Source: an uncultured Oscillospiraceae bacterium
GTDB lineage: Bacteria > Bacillota > Clostridia > Oscillospirales > Oscillospiraceae
Direction: 5' to 3'
Length of the DNA: 64,000 nucleotides
Assembly: GCA_944385415.1 (NCBI GenBank)
Contig: CALWXC010000003.1
Span: 1-64,000 of the forward strand
The first letter of the stretch is position 1. Each line of letters opens with the position of its first letter. Shown in pieces: positions 42,860 through 53,111 of this stretch. Both the position numbers and the translations under genes were made by a program. Under the pieces are notes generated by a model that did not search any database, was not told the DNA's origin, and saw only the letters and a program-made list of their open reading frames with translations.

Positions 42860-44955
42860 CCCGCTCCAAAGGTTATGGTCTCGGATTTGCCCAGGACACC
42901 GTCAAAATACACCTCTACCGTCTGGGTTCCGGCCCCGGTCACCTGGAACGAGAATTGACCCTGGGCCGTGTCCAGTTCCATGGGTTCCGCATACGGCTCC
43001 TTGTCCAGATACACCGACATCACCGTTGTGGGACGGTCCTGGGGCAGATCTACTGTAATCATTTTTGTACCAGTGGCAGGTTCCGTCGGCGCATTGGGCT
43101 CCGTGGTGCTGCCGTTATTATCCCCTTCGTCGGGATTCTGGTTCTCGTCAGGCTGGTCGGGATCGGTATCAGGCGCATCGGGGTCTTCCTCCGGTTCCTT
43201 GTCCGGCGCCTTGCAAATGATCAAGTTAATGACCGTCCCTTTGGGAACCTCCTCGTCCTGGTTAATGCTCTGATAAATCACTGTGCCCTCCGGCAGATTA
43301 CGGTCATTTTCACCGATGGTAACGCTGCCCTGCTCCAGTCCCGCTTTCTCCAGCGCCGCCAGAGCGTCATCAATGGGCTGGCCCTCCAGAGCCGGTACTT
43401 TTACCAGTTCTTCCTTGGGGCCGTCGCTGACTGTCAGGATGACCACCTGCCCCTTTTGCAGGGGCTCATCTTTGCCCGGAGACGTGGAGATGACAACATC
43501 TTTCTCCACCGTATCGTCATACTCCCGCGCAACTTGCGGCGTTACACCCAAATCATTCAGCACTTCCTCGGCATACTGAAGCGTTTTGCCGCTGAGGTTC
43601 GGCATGGGCAAACTTTGGTCGGCATCATCGGTACCTTGAGACACCGTCAGGGTGACTGTAGCCCCCTCCTTCACCACAGAATTGGCGTCAGGACTTTGCG
43701 CAATGACGGTACCGTACTCCGCCTCGTCTTCGATCCAAACCGGGGTGGAGAGATTCAGGCCCTCATAGGCATCGGAATTACTGATCACGTCATTATACAT
43801 CTGGCCCAGGAAGCTTGGAACTCTCACATCCTTGGTGGCGATCAGCATGTCCTTTAGGAAAGAGTTGTACAAGAAGAAGAACACACCCACCACCGCCAGA
43901 ATGATGCAGACCGCACCGGCGGCAATGGCCACCCGGTTACCGCTGCGGCGTCTGGGAGGAGCTTCCTCCCATTCCACCACCCGTTCCGCCTGGCGGCGGG
44001 GCGGCTCCGGCCGATGGTAGGCCGCTGGCCGCTGCTGCTGGACTGGCCGGAGGGTCACAACATCCTCGCTGACCGGGTCCAGAATCTGGGTCTTTTGCAG
44101 CGCTGCCGCCGTGAAGTCAAAGATCACATTGGGATTTTTCCGGAATTCCTCCAGGTCGGCCAGCATTTCCGTGGCCGAAGCATACCGCTGCTCCACGGCG
44201 GCGGTCATGGCGTGCATGGTGATCTGTTCCAATCCCTTGGGGATGCCGTCCACCAGTTCCGTTGGCAGTACCGGGGAACCGTTGATATGCTGGATGGCCA
44301 CGGCCACCGGAGAATCGCCGTCAAACGGCGGCCGTCCGGTCAGCATTTCATACATGACGACACCCAGGGAATAGAGGTCGGAGCGCTTGTCCACGCGACT
44401 GCCCCGCGCCTGTTCCGGGGAGATATAATGGACAGAACCCAAGGCTTCCCGGGTCAGGGTGCTCTGGGCTGAGGTGATGCGGGCAATGCCGAAGTCGGCC
44501 ACCTTGACGCTTCCGTCCTTGAGAATCATGATATTGTGGGGCTTGATATCCCGGTGGATGATGCCGCGGCTGTGGGCATGCTCCAGGGCCTTGGCAATCT
44601 GTGTGGCGAAGTGCAGCGTCTCCCGCCAGTTGAGCTGCCCCTTCTGGCTCATATACTGCTTGAGGGTGATACCGTCGATAAGCTCCATAACGATATAGTC
44701 CGTATCGCCGGAGTGGGACACGTCGTACACACTGACAATATTGGGATGGGACAGCATGGCGACAGCCTGGGATTCGGCATGGAACCGGCGGCGGAACTCC
44801 GCGTCCTTGGAAAACTCGTCCTTCAGGATTTTGATGGCCACCAGACGGTTCAGCCGGTGGCAGCGTGCTTTATATACAACCGCCATTCCGCCGATGCCGA
44901 TACTCTCCAGAATCTCATATCGGTTATCCAGCATCTTGCCGATGTAATTATCCAT
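42856..44955 (-). CDS. prkC: PASTA-domain Ser/Thr protein kinase (PrkC/Stk1 type)
   Basis: Membrane kinase that senses muropeptides and regulates cell wall, germination or translation. The 699-aa protein has a kinase domain (about 10-270; K42, HRDIKPHN with D136, DFG with D154). A juxtamembrane part and one transmembrane segment (about 341-363) follow. Three PASTA domains lie at about 376-440, 448-512 and 517-582. An acidic Pro/Asp/Glu/Asn linker (about 585-625) leads to a C-terminal domain of about 75 residues that I cannot assign. It is paired with its phosphatase upstream. AGGAGGAA precedes the ATG. Confidence 0.96.
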   Translation of the reverse strand: MDNYIGKMLDNRYEILESIGIGGMAVVYKARCHRLNRLVAIKILKDEFSKDAEFRRRFHAESQAVAMLSHPNIVSVYDVSHSGDTDYIVMELIDGITLKQYMSQKGQLNWRETLHFATQIAKALEHAHSRGIIHRDIKPHNIMILKDGSVKVADFGIARITSAQSTLTREALGSVHYISPEQARGSRVDKRSDLYSLGVVMYEMLTGRPPFDGDSPVAVAIQHINGSPVLPTELVDGIPKGLEQITMHAMTAAVEQRYASATEMLADLEEFRKNPNVIFDFTAAALQKTQILDPVSEDVVTLRPVQQQRPAAYHRPEPPRRQAERVVEWEEAPPRRRSGNRVAIAAGAVCIILAVVGVFFFLYNSFLKDMLIATKDVRVPSFLGQMYNDVISNSDAYEGLNLSTPVWIEDEAEYGTVIAQSPDANSVVKEGATVTLTVSQGTDDADQSLPMPNLSGKTLQYAEEVLNDLGVTPQVAREYDDTVEKDVVISTSPGKDEPLQKGQVVILTVSDGPKEELVKVPALEGQPIDDALAALEKAGLEQGSVTIGENDRNLPEGTVIYQSINQDEEVPKGTVINLIICKAPDKEPEEDPDAPDTDPDQPDENQNPDEGDNNGSTTEPNAPTEPATGTKMITVDLPQDRPTTVMSVYLDKEPYAEPMELDTAQGQFSFQVTGAGTQTVEVYFDGVLGKSETITFGAG

Positions 44956-44984
44956 TCAATGGTTCCTCCTGTCGTTGGATTGGG

Positions 44985-45716
44985 TCAGACCGTGGCCAGA
45001 ACCACCGTCACATTGTCCGGCGCACCACGTCCCTTGGCGATATCCAGCAGGCGCTGACAGCAGCCGTCCTTCTGTACGCCGTGGACCACTTCAAAGAGAA
45101 TTTCCTGGTCGGCCATCTCATTGGAAAGGCCGTCGGAACAGAGCAGCACCGCGTCGCCTGGGTGCAATTCCTGATTGTACAAATCACAGTCCACATTGGC
45201 CTCGGTACCCACGGCACGGGTGATCAAATTCTTGCTGGGATGGGTCTTGGCCTGCTCCCGGGTGATCTCGCCGCGGCGGACCATCAGCTCCACCAAAGAA
45301 TGGTCCACGGTCATAAACCGGATGCCGTCCTTGTCAAAAATATAGGCCCGGCTGTCGCCTACATTGGCGATGACCGCCCGATCCGGCAGCAGCACCGCCG
45401 CCACCAGCGTTGTGCCCATGCCAGTAAAATCGCTGCTGACCTTGGATTGCTCAAAAACCGCCTGATTGGCCAGAGAAACCGCGTCCCGCAGCATCTGTTC
45501 AATCTGCTCGACGTCCATATCCTCCCGGGCTGTGCGGCGCACCTCGCCCACAAAAACCTCCGTTGCCAGACGGCTGGCCACATTGCCGGACTTGGCTCCG
45601 CCCATGCCGTCGCACACCACCAGCAGCAGTTGATTGGGGTGCAGCGTGACGATATCATAAAAGTCCTGATTCTGTTTGCGGACATTGCCCAAATCTGTCA
45701 ATCCCCATGCGTCCAT
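44985..45716 (-). CDS. prpC: PP2C-type Ser/Thr phosphatase (PrpC/Stp1)
   Basis: Removes phosphates placed by PrkC. The 243-aa protein has metal-binding motifs VCDGMGG and NVGDSRAY and a late DNVTVVL. The start overlaps the rlmN stop by 19 bp, and GGAGGG lies upstream. The phosphatase-kinase order is conserved in Bacillota. Confidence 0.95.
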   Translation of the reverse strand: MDAWGLTDLGNVRKQNQDFYDIVTLHPNQLLLVVCDGMGGAKSGNVASRLATEVFVGEVRRTAREDMDVEQIEQMLRDAVSLANQAVFEQSKVSSDFTGMGTTLVAAVLLPDRAVIANVGDSRAYIFDKDGIRFMTVDHSLVELMVRRGEITREQAKTHPSKNLITRAVGTEANVDCDLYNQELHPGDAVLLCSDGLSNEMADQEILFEVVHGVQKDGCCQRLLDIAKGRGAPDNVTVVLATV

Positions 45717-46765
45717 GCCGTTCCCTCCGTTTTTTCACTCTCTTTGACGTACTTCCTCCGCAGCTGCCCACAGCTGGCGTCGATATCGCCGCCCAGGGAC
45801 CTGCGGACTGTGGCCGGAATGCCGTGGCCCTCCAAAATCTTCTGAAACCGGGCCACCGCCTGCCGGGTACTGGGCCGCAGGGGGCTCTCGGCCACCGGAT
45901 TCAGCGGAATCATATTGACATGGGCCGCCAAACCGTGGAGCTTGGACGCCAGCAGCTCCGCCTGCTCCGGGCTGTCGCTGACGCCGTCGATCATGGTATA
46001 TTCAAAGGACACCCGGCGGCCTGTCTTCTCAAAATATCTTCTACAGGCATCCAACAGCACATCCACCGGGTATTTCCGATTGATGGGCATAATGGCGCTT
46101 CTCGATGCGTCGTCCGGCGAATGCAGGGAAACCGACAGGGTCAGCTGTAATTTCTTTTCCGCCAGTTCGTCAATCCGCGGCACCAGGCCGCAGGTGGACA
46201 GGCTGATATGGCGCATACCGATATTCATGCCCTCGGGGCTGTTGACCAGCTCCAGAAACCGCATAACATGATCGAAATTGTCCAGCGGTTCCCCGATGCC
46301 CATCAGAACAATATTGGAAATGGGCAAGCCGGAATCTAGGGCCGTAAACAACACCTGATCGAGAATTTCCGACGGCTGCAACCGCCGGACCAGTCCGCCC
46401 AGGGTGGAAGCGCAGAACTTGCAGCCCATGGGGCAGCCCACCTCCGACGAAATGCAGACGGTATTGCCGTGGTGATACTGCATCAGCACCGTCTCCACAC
46501 AGTTGCCGTCGCCCAGCTCCCAGAGGTATTTGACCGTTCCATCCTTCTGAGACCGCTGCTTTCTGGCCACCTTGGGCGCCGTAATATAGTAGGTCTCGTC
46601 CAGCTTGGCCCGCAATTCCTTGGAGAGATTGGTCATCTCTGCAAAGTCTGTAACGCCCTTGTGGAGCCAGGTATAGATCTGTTTGGCCCGAAACGCCGGC
46701 TGCCCCATATCGTTCAATGCCTGGGTCATCTCGGCCAGGGTCATGGATTTGATATCTTGCTTCAT
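45698..46765 (-). CDS. rlmN: 23S rRNA (adenine2503-C2)-methyltransferase
   Basis: Radical-SAM enzyme methylating A2503 of 23S rRNA and A37 of some tRNAs. The 355-aa product has the CxxxCxxC cluster motif (GCPMGCKFCAS) and later SLHSPDD and NMIPLNP. The ATG at 46765 is chosen for GAGGAAG upstream. It overlaps the rsmB end by 4 bp. Confidence 0.96.
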   Translation of the reverse strand: MKQDIKSMTLAEMTQALNDMGQPAFRAKQIYTWLHKGVTDFAEMTNLSKELRAKLDETYYITAPKVARKQRSQKDGTVKYLWELGDGNCVETVLMQYHHGNTVCISSEVGCPMGCKFCASTLGGLVRRLQPSEILDQVLFTALDSGLPISNIVLMGIGEPLDNFDHVMRFLELVNSPEGMNIGMRHISLSTCGLVPRIDELAEKKLQLTLSVSLHSPDDASRSAIMPINRKYPVDVLLDACRRYFEKTGRRVSFEYTMIDGVSDSPEQAELLASKLHGLAAHVNMIPLNPVAESPLRPSTRQAVARFQKILEGHGIPATVRRSLGGDIDASCGQLRRKYVKESEKTEGTAWTHGD

Positions 46766-48069
46766 GGTATCTTCCTCAGCTTTGCCACAAAAAATCCGTC
46801 GCACTGGTGCACACAGGGCAGCAGCGTCAACCGGCTGACCGCCCCCGCGCCCAGGCCCTCCGGCAGAGCCATTCTCTCCGCCGCAAAGTCCGGGTGCTCC
46901 CGCAGAAAGGAATCCACAATATCCTCATTTTCCCGGTGCAAAATGGTGCAGGTACTATAGACCAGCACGCCGCCGGGGCGAACATATCGACAGACGTTGT
47001 CAAGAATGCGCCGCTGTACCGCAGGCAATCCCTCCAAGGGCTTCAGGGCCTTGTACCGGATATCCGGCTTTTTACGGATGGTGCCCAAACCGGAGCAGGG
47101 CACATCGGCCAGAACCACATCCATGGCGTTCTCCCACTGGGGGTTGAAGGCAGATGCGTCCTGAACCTGAGCCGTCAGCGTTTCAATGCCCAGCCGCTCC
47201 GCCCCCTTCTCAATCAGCTGGATTTTATGGGGGTGGATATCACAGGAGATCAGTTTGCCCCGGTTTTGCAGGGCCATGGCCGCTGCAAAGCTCTTGCCGC
47301 CCGGCGCGGCACAGCAGTCCAGAATGGACATACCAGGCTCAATATCGGCCACCACCGCCGGCAGCTTGGCTGCCGCATCCTGGACCAGCAGGGAGCCGTC
47401 CCGGAACGTGTCCATCTGTTCCAGGTTGCCGGTGCCGCTGAGTTCATAGCAGCCCGGCATCCAGGGATGGGGCGCATAGGATACGCCCTGCTCGTCCCAC
47501 CGGCGGCACAGGTCCGCTTCGGTGGTTTTCAGGGGATTGTACTGGACCACCGTGGCGGGGGACGTGTTATGGCTTTGCAGCAGGGGTTCCAGCAGGTCCT
47601 CCCCTACATTGTCCCGCAGCAGCTCCACCAGCCCTTCCGGGTGGGAGTAGCGAGTGGACAGGTCCGACGGCTGGGGCAGGTCCTTCCCTGCCCGCAGCAC
47701 CGACCGGAGCACTCCATTGATCAGACCCGCCGCCCGGGGATTGGCATACCGTTTTCCCTGCTCAACGGCCTCATTGACGGCAGCAGACGGCGGAATCCGG
47801 TCCATAAAAACAATCTGATAGACACCCAGGCGCAGAATATCCTGCACCACCGGCTGGAGCTTCCGCAGTCCGCCCTTGACGAACTCCGTCAAATAGAAAT
47901 CCAGCAGCAGCCGGTTCTGCACGACGCCATAGCACAGCCGCGTGGCCAGCGCCGCGTCCCGGCTATCCAGCCGGTCCCGGCGAATATAGTCTTTCAAAAC
48001 GCCATCGGACCAGGCGTCATTTTTCCGACAGGCAATCAGCGCCGCCAATGCTGTGTTTCGTGCAGACAT
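46762..48069 (-). CDS. rsmB: 16S rRNA (cytosine967-C5)-methyltransferase
   Basis: The 435-aa protein has a NusB-like N-terminal RNA-binding domain (about 1-130). The SAM domain has CCAAPGGKSF and the catalytic DVPCSGLGT motif. The second catalytic Cys is in STCTI. GGAGG precedes the ATG. Confidence 0.95.
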   Translation of the reverse strand: MSARNTALAALIACRKNDAWSDGVLKDYIRRDRLDSRDAALATRLCYGVVQNRLLLDFYLTEFVKGGLRKLQPVVQDILRLGVYQIVFMDRIPPSAAVNEAVEQGKRYANPRAAGLINGVLRSVLRAGKDLPQPSDLSTRYSHPEGLVELLRDNVGEDLLEPLLQSHNTSPATVVQYNPLKTTEADLCRRWDEQGVSYAPHPWMPGCYELSGTGNLEQMDTFRDGSLLVQDAAAKLPAVVADIEPGMSILDCCAAPGGKSFAAAMALQNRGKLISCDIHPHKIQLIEKGAERLGIETLTAQVQDASAFNPQWENAMDVVLADVPCSGLGTIRKKPDIRYKALKPLEGLPAVQRRILDNVCRYVRPGGVLVYSTCTILHRENEDIVDSFLREHPDFAAERMALPEGLGAGAVSRLTLLPCVHQCDGFFVAKLRKIP

Positions 48070-48078
48070 AGTGCCTCC

Positions 48079-48996
48079 TTACAGTTGAATGGGATGGCCC
48101 CGGAAATAATCGGGCGCCGCCATGCGTTTGCCGCCTTCGGCCTGGAGCTGGGTAATGGTGACCACTTTTCCATCGCCGCAGGCCACATCCAGGCCTTTCT
48201 TATGGAGCTCCAGCAGGGTGCCGGGGGCCTTGTCGGTGGTTTTCTCGGTGTACTCCACCCGGTAAATCTTAAACCGCTTGCCGTCCAGCTCCGCAGTGGC
48301 CACAGGCCAGGGAATCAGGCCGCGGACATGGTCCACAATCTGCCGGGACGTGCGGCTCCAATCGATGGGCGCCATCTCCTTGGTCAGCATGGGTGCAAAC
48401 GTCACTTGGCTGGGGTCCTGGGCCGTCCGGGTCACAGCGCCGTCGGCCACATGCTTCACCGTATCGGACAGCAGGCCTGCACCAATTTCGGCCAGCCGGG
48501 CCATCAGCTCCTCGGTGGTCTCCATGGGGTCAATGGGGGTCTTGCGGACCTCAATCATATCGCCGGCATCCATTTCCGCCGCCATATACATGGCGGTGAC
48601 GCCGGTTTCGTCCAGGCCGTTGAGGATGGCCCACTGAATGGGACCGGAACCACGCAGGGCCGGCAGGACGCTGGCATGGATATTGATGCAGCCCTGGGGC
48701 GGAATATCCAAAACCCGCTGGGGCAGGATTTTACCGTAGGCCACCACCAGAATCAGGTCCGGCTGCAATGCCTTCAATTCCTCCACCACGGCGTCATCCT
48801 TGAAGGTGGTGGGCTGATACACCGGCAGGCCCACAGACTGGGCGTAGACCTTGACCTCGCTCATGGCCAGTTTCATGCCCCGGTTCTTGGGGGTGTCGGG
48901 CTTGGTATAGACGCCGACAATATTGCAGCCGTCCTCATGGATGCGGCGCAGGCAGGTGGCCGAAATGGCCGGGGTTCCCATAAATACAATTCTCAT
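48079..48996 (-). CDS. fmt: Methionyl-tRNA formyltransferase
   Basis: Formylates initiator Met-tRNA. The 305-aa protein has IVFMGTPA at the N-terminus and the HASVLPALRGSGPIQWAIL catalytic stretch, with a C-terminal tRNA-binding barrel. It overlaps the def stop (ATGA), so the two steps of formyl handling are coupled. Confidence 0.96.
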   Translation of the reverse strand: MRIVFMGTPAISATCLRRIHEDGCNIVGVYTKPDTPKNRGMKLAMSEVKVYAQSVGLPVYQPTTFKDDAVVEELKALQPDLILVVAYGKILPQRVLDIPPQGCINIHASVLPALRGSGPIQWAILNGLDETGVTAMYMAAEMDAGDMIEVRKTPIDPMETTEELMARLAEIGAGLLSDTVKHVADGAVTRTAQDPSQVTFAPMLTKEMAPIDWSRTSRQIVDHVRGLIPWPVATAELDGKRFKIYRVEYTEKTTDKAPGTLLELHKKGLDVACGDGKVVTITQLQAEGGKRMAAPDYFRGHPIQL

Positions 48997-49487
48997 GCTT
49001 CGTCCTCCGCTTCGTTGGCCAATTCCTCCAATTCCTCCTGGGTCAGGAATCGCTCCACTTTATCCACATACAGATGGCCGTCCAGGTGCTCCAGCTCATG
49101 GCAAAACGCCCGGGCAATCAATTCCTCGCCCTCGGCCTCATACCACGCTCCAAATCGGTCCTGGGCACGGACCTTGACCACATTGGGGCGGGTGACAATG
49201 CCATACTTGCCGGGGACACTGAGGCAGCCCTCCAGGCCCGTCTGTTCCCCGCTCTCGGAGATAATTTCCGGGTTGATCAGTTCCAGAATCTCCTCTCCCA
49301 CATCCACCACCACCACGCGGCGGAGAATGCCTACCTGGGGTGCGGCCAGACCGACGCCCCGGGCGTCTTCCAACGTCTCCGCCATATCGTCCAACAGCTC
49401 ATGGAGCCGGTCATCAAACTTGGTTACGGGGCGGGACACCTTGCGCAGTGTCGGGTCCTCTTCCGTCAGAATATTTCTCAATGCCAT
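48993..49487 (-). CDS. def: Peptide deformylase
   Basis: Removes the N-formyl group from new proteins. The 164-aa product has the three metal motifs GVGLAAPQ, EGCLS and HELEHLDG (normally HExDH; here HELEHL with HxxxH ligands). The ATG at 49487 follows GGAGG. Confidence 0.95.
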   Translation of the reverse strand: MALRNILTEEDPTLRKVSRPVTKFDDRLHELLDDMAETLEDARGVGLAAPQVGILRRVVVVDVGEEILELINPEIISESGEQTGLEGCLSVPGKYGIVTRPNVVKVRAQDRFGAWYEAEGEELIARAFCHELEHLDGHLYVDKVERFLTQEELEELANEAEDEA

Positions 49488-49522
49488 GGTAATTCCTCCC
49501 ATTCAAACTTCTGTCCCGCCAA

Positions 49523-51958
49523 TCAACCATAGGGGTTGACATCGGCAAACACCGTGACGCCGCGATTCTGCCGGTCACGGGAAAATGCTTTCATACACTC
49601 CGCCGTCATCCGGCGAATGGCGCGGCTGTTCTCCACACCCAGAGTCAGCCGGTACCGATAGCGGTTATTGACCTTGGCCACCGATGCAGGAGCCGGTCCC
49701 AGCAGTACCGCCGGTACCTGCATTTGCTGCAATCCCTGGTCCATCAAGCCCCGGAATCTTCTGGCCGCTTCCTCCACCTGATCGGCAAAGATGCCGGAAA
49801 AGGTCAGAATCAGCAAATCCCGAAAGGGCGGGCAGCCCCGCAGATGCCGCATGGCAATCTCCATTTCATAAAACCGGTCATAATCCTGGGCTGCTGCCAG
49901 GGTGATGACAGCATTCTGGGGCGTCATGGTCTGAATCACCGCCGTACCGGCCAATGCGCCGCGGCCTGCCCGGCCCACCACCTGCGTAATCATGGAGAAC
50001 GTGGTCTCGGCAGCCCGGAAATTGTCCACATACAGGGACATATCGGCATCCAGGACGCCCACCAGCGTCACATTTTCAAAATTCAGCCCCTTGGCCACCA
50101 TCTGGGTACCGATCAGCACCGGGATTTTCTCCCGCTCAAACCGTTCCAGCAGCTGTTCGTGGCTGTGGACAGCACTGACAGTATCGGCGTCCATGCGGAG
50201 AATCTCCGAATCCGGCAACAGCTGCCGCAGCTCTTCCTCCACCTTTTGGGTGCCGGTGCCCATCTGCTTCAAAGGGCCGCCGCACCGGGGACACCGGGCC
50301 ATCAGGGGTTCTGAATGGCCGCAGTAGTGGCACATCAGCCGTCCGTTGGCTCCGTGGTACGTCAGATGGACGCTGCATCGGGGGCACTGGGGCGCTTCGC
50401 CGCACTCCACGCATGCCACATACCGGCTGGTACCCCGGCGGTTGAGAAACAGGATGGTCTGTTCTCCCCGCTGCAACGTCTCGTGCATCCGTTCTTCCAG
50501 AGGCCAGCTGATGGACGTGCCGTTGCCCCGGCGCAGCTCCTCTTTACAATCGATGATTTCCACCGATGGCAAATTCTTCCCGTTATATCGATTTTTCAGC
50601 CGGTAAAAGCCGATTTTCCCGACTTTTGCCAGATACATGGTTTCGATGGACGGCGTAGCCGACCCCAGCAGGACCATGGCCCCCGTGTGGTGGCCCCGAT
50701 AGGCAGCCACTTCCCGGGCATGGTAACGGGGGCTGTTCTCCGATTTATAGGTGTGCTCCTGCTCCTCATCGAGAATCAGCAAACCCGGCGATTGCAAGGG
50801 GGCAAACACCGCCGAGCGGGTTCCCACCACCACCCGGGCCGAACCGTCCCGGATGCGTTTCCATTCGTCGTACCGCTCCCCCACCCGCAGGCCGCTGTGG
50901 AGGATGGCCACCTGATCGCCAAAGTGACCGGCAAACAAGCTGACCAACTGGGGCGTCAATGCGATTTCCGGCACCAGCAGCATGGCGGTCTTGCCCTGGG
51001 CCAGGCACCGGTGAATCAGCTGCACATAGACCGAGGTCTTACCGCTGCCGGTGACGCCGTAGAGCAGCGCCACGCCGGGGTCCGGGCGGTCCCACTGGGC
51101 GCAGATGCCGTCATAGGCTTGCTGCTGTTCCTCGTTCAGGACCACCGGTTCCACATGGGCCGGGCGAATGTCCACGCGGCGCAGCGCCGGCACTTCCTCC
51201 AGCGTAATCATCCCCATGGATTCCATCCGCCGCAAGGTGGCCGCAGTCGCACCGGTAAAGTAACAGAGGTCCTTGGAACTGCCGCTGCCCACGGTGCACA
51301 GCAGTTCCAGCAGCGCCGCCTGAACTGGCGCCGACTTGCGCCGCCGGTTGGCGTATTCCATGGCCTCCTCGGCGGAAATCGCCAGATATGCCACGCGCTC
51401 CGTCTTGTCCTTGGTACGGCGCAGCAATTCCGAATCATTGCGCAGCAGCTTCTTTTTCAGCAAATATTGCAGTGCACTTTGCAGCGTTTCTTCGTCGGGA
51501 AACTGCCGCCGCAGCCACGGGTAATCGGCCTCACCGCCCAGTGCTTCCAACTGCTCCATAACCGCTTTGGCCAATGGCTGTCGGGAAATAGCTGCTCTCC
51601 AGTCACAGTCCGGACAGATTGCGAACCGGTCCACAGTCTGGAACCACAGTCCCGCCGGAAGAATGGCTTTGACCGCGTCATAAAACGTGCAGAAGTACCG
51701 TTCCCGGAGAAAGGCCGCCAGCCGCAGTCCCGCCGCGTCCAGCACCGGTCCGTCGTCCAGGGTCCGGTTAATCCATTTGAGTTCCGCACCGTCTCCTTCC
51801 TCCAGTGCCACCACCATGCCTTCACTGCGGCGGTTGCCGCTGCCGAAGGGCACTTGAACCCGCATGCCCGGGGTCACGGTACAGCCCTCGGGAATTCCAT
51901 AGGAATAGAGTCGATCTATGGCGTAAACAGCCGCCTGGACGGCCACTTTTGCTACCAA
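49523..51958 (-). CDS. priA: Primosomal protein N' (replication restart helicase)
   Basis: The 811-aa superfamily 2 helicase restarts replication at collapsed forks. It has an N-terminal 3'-DNA-binding domain and Walker A GVTGSGKTSVY, with DEEQEHTYKS as DEAH-type box. Zinc-binding Cys pairs lie at ACVECGEAPQCPRCS and CHYCGH. The C-terminal helicase lobe follows. The start codon is TTG with AGGGGG upstream. A hairpin at 51975-52005 separates it from rpoZ. Confidence 0.96.
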   Translation of the reverse strand: MVAKVAVQAAVYAIDRLYSYGIPEGCTVTPGMRVQVPFGSGNRRSEGMVVALEEGDGAELKWINRTLDDGPVLDAAGLRLAAFLRERYFCTFYDAVKAILPAGLWFQTVDRFAICPDCDWRAAISRQPLAKAVMEQLEALGGEADYPWLRRQFPDEETLQSALQYLLKKKLLRNDSELLRRTKDKTERVAYLAISAEEAMEYANRRRKSAPVQAALLELLCTVGSGSSKDLCYFTGATAATLRRMESMGMITLEEVPALRRVDIRPAHVEPVVLNEEQQQAYDGICAQWDRPDPGVALLYGVTGSGKTSVYVQLIHRCLAQGKTAMLLVPEIALTPQLVSLFAGHFGDQVAILHSGLRVGERYDEWKRIRDGSARVVVGTRSAVFAPLQSPGLLILDEEQEHTYKSENSPRYHAREVAAYRGHHTGAMVLLGSATPSIETMYLAKVGKIGFYRLKNRYNGKNLPSVEIIDCKEELRRGNGTSISWPLEERMHETLQRGEQTILFLNRRGTSRYVACVECGEAPQCPRCSVHLTYHGANGRLMCHYCGHSEPLMARCPRCGGPLKQMGTGTQKVEEELRQLLPDSEILRMDADTVSAVHSHEQLLERFEREKIPVLIGTQMVAKGLNFENVTLVGVLDADMSLYVDNFRAAETTFSMITQVVGRAGRGALAGTAVIQTMTPQNAVITLAAAQDYDRFYEMEIAMRHLRGCPPFRDLLILTFSGIFADQVEEAARRFRGLMDQGLQQMQVPAVLLGPAPASVAKVNNRYRYRLTLGVENSRAIRRMTAECMKAFSRDRQNRGVTVFADVNPYG

Positions 51959-52022
51959 ACGGGAACCCCCTTAAAAGCACATTCAAGGCGTAGGCGGTCA
52001 GCGCCTGCGCCTTGACGGTATC

Positions 52023-52229
52023 TCACTTCATATACTCTTCCTTGACCGTCGCCGTCAGCTTGCCGTCGGCAACCTCCCGGATGGCCAGGGTGACGGGCTT
52101 TTCCGGCAGGGCTTCCTGGTGCAGTTCCGCCTCAATGGAAATCTGGCGGGCCCGGCGGGCCACAACGTTGACCAGCAGATACCGGCTGTCAATGTGTTTG
52201 AGCATTTCACTCATGGGGGGGTAAAGCAT
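52023..52229 (-). CDS. rpoZ: RNA polymerase omega subunit
   Basis: The 68-aa subunit contains SRYLLVNVVARRARQI, the conserved omega core. It lies directly after gmk (1-bp gap), the standard order. GAAGGAGG precedes the ATG. Confidence 0.93.
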   Translation of the reverse strand: MLYPPMSEMLKHIDSRYLLVNVVARRARQISIEAELHQEALPEKPVTLAIREVADGKLTATVKEEYMK

Positions 52230-52230
52230 G

Positions 52231-52830
52231 TTAATTGTCCTCCTTCAAATAGTCCAGCCGCAACTGGGCTCTGCACTTTTCTGCTTCCATAATGGCCTGA
52301 ATCTCATTGGCCGCATGCTGTACATGGTCATTGATGACAATGTAATCGTATTGGGATGCCTGGGCATACTCCCAGCGTGCCCGCTCCAGACGGCCCGCAA
52401 TTTTATCATCGGGCGTATCGCCGCGCCCCCGCAGCCGCCGTTCAATCTCGGCAAAGCTGGGCGCAGCCATAAAGATCAGCACCGCGTCTTCCCGGTTGGA
52501 GCGGACCTGCATGGCGCCGCAGGGCTCCACGTCCAGCAGGATATCAAAGCCCTGCTCCAGCTGCTGCTGGATGGGCCCCTCCGGCGTACCGTAGCAGTTG
52601 CCCACGTATTCCGCATGCTCCAGCAATTCGCCCCGGTCCAGCATCTCTTGAAATTGCTCCCGGGTGACAAAGTAGTAGTTTTCGCCGTCCACCTCGTTGG
52701 GCCGCTTTTCCCGGGTGGTCACCGACACGGAAAACCGCAGGTTGGGGTGACGCCGCATGACCTCCTGCACCACAGTGCTCTTTCCCACGCCCGAGGGGCC
52801 GGACAGTACGAACAACCTGCCGTTTGTCAT
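52231..52830 (-). CDS. gmk: Guanylate kinase
   Basis: Phosphorylates GMP to GDP. The 199-aa protein has the P-loop [10 protein letters not shown] (9-18) and the GMP-binding [18 protein letters not shown] stretch. It starts with ATGA overlapping remA. Confidence 0.97.
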   Translation of the reverse strand: MTNGRLFVLSGPSGVGKSTVVQEVMRRHPNLRFSVSVTTREKRPNEVDGENYYFVTREQFQEMLDRGELLEHAEYVGNCYGTPEGPIQQQLEQGFDILLDVEPCGAMQVRSNREDAVLIFMAAPSFAEIERRLRGRGDTPDDKIAGRLERARWEYAQASQYDYIVINDHVQHAANEIQAIMEAEKCRAQLRLDYLKEDN

Positions 52831-53099
52831 GATTCTTCCATCTCCTCTGCTGTCAACTCCGTATGTTTGTCGTTCATGCGTCCCGCCACGGTCTCCGGCA
52901 GGATGGCCGAGAGAATTACATGGTCCGTATCCATGATGATGACGGCACGGGTCCGGCGGCCGTAGGTGGCGTCAATGAGCATGCCGCGGTCCCGAGCCTC
53001 CTGGATCATACGCTTGATGGGCGCCGAATCCGGCGCCACAATGGCAATGAGCCGGCTGGACGAAATCATATTGCCAAATCCGATGTTGATGAGCTTCAT
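52827..53099 (-). CDS. remA: RemA/DUF370 family regulator
   Basis: The 90-aa DNA-binding protein family activates biofilm matrix and osmoprotection genes in B. subtilis. The conserved [17 protein letters not shown] and [13 protein letters not shown] stretches are present. It lies between yicC and gmk as in many Bacillota. The target in this organism is unknown. Confidence 0.94.
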   Translation of the reverse strand: MKLINIGFGNMISSSRLIAIVAPDSAPIKRMIQEARDRGMLIDATYGRRTRAVIIMDTDHVILSAILPETVAGRMNDKHTELTAEEMEES

Positions 53100-53111
53100 G
53101 GATTCCTCCCG

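Noticed and set aside
46807-49539. 910-codon plus-strand open frame opposite rsmB-fmt-def
   Set aside because: Antisense of certain translation genes, with no recognisable domain.
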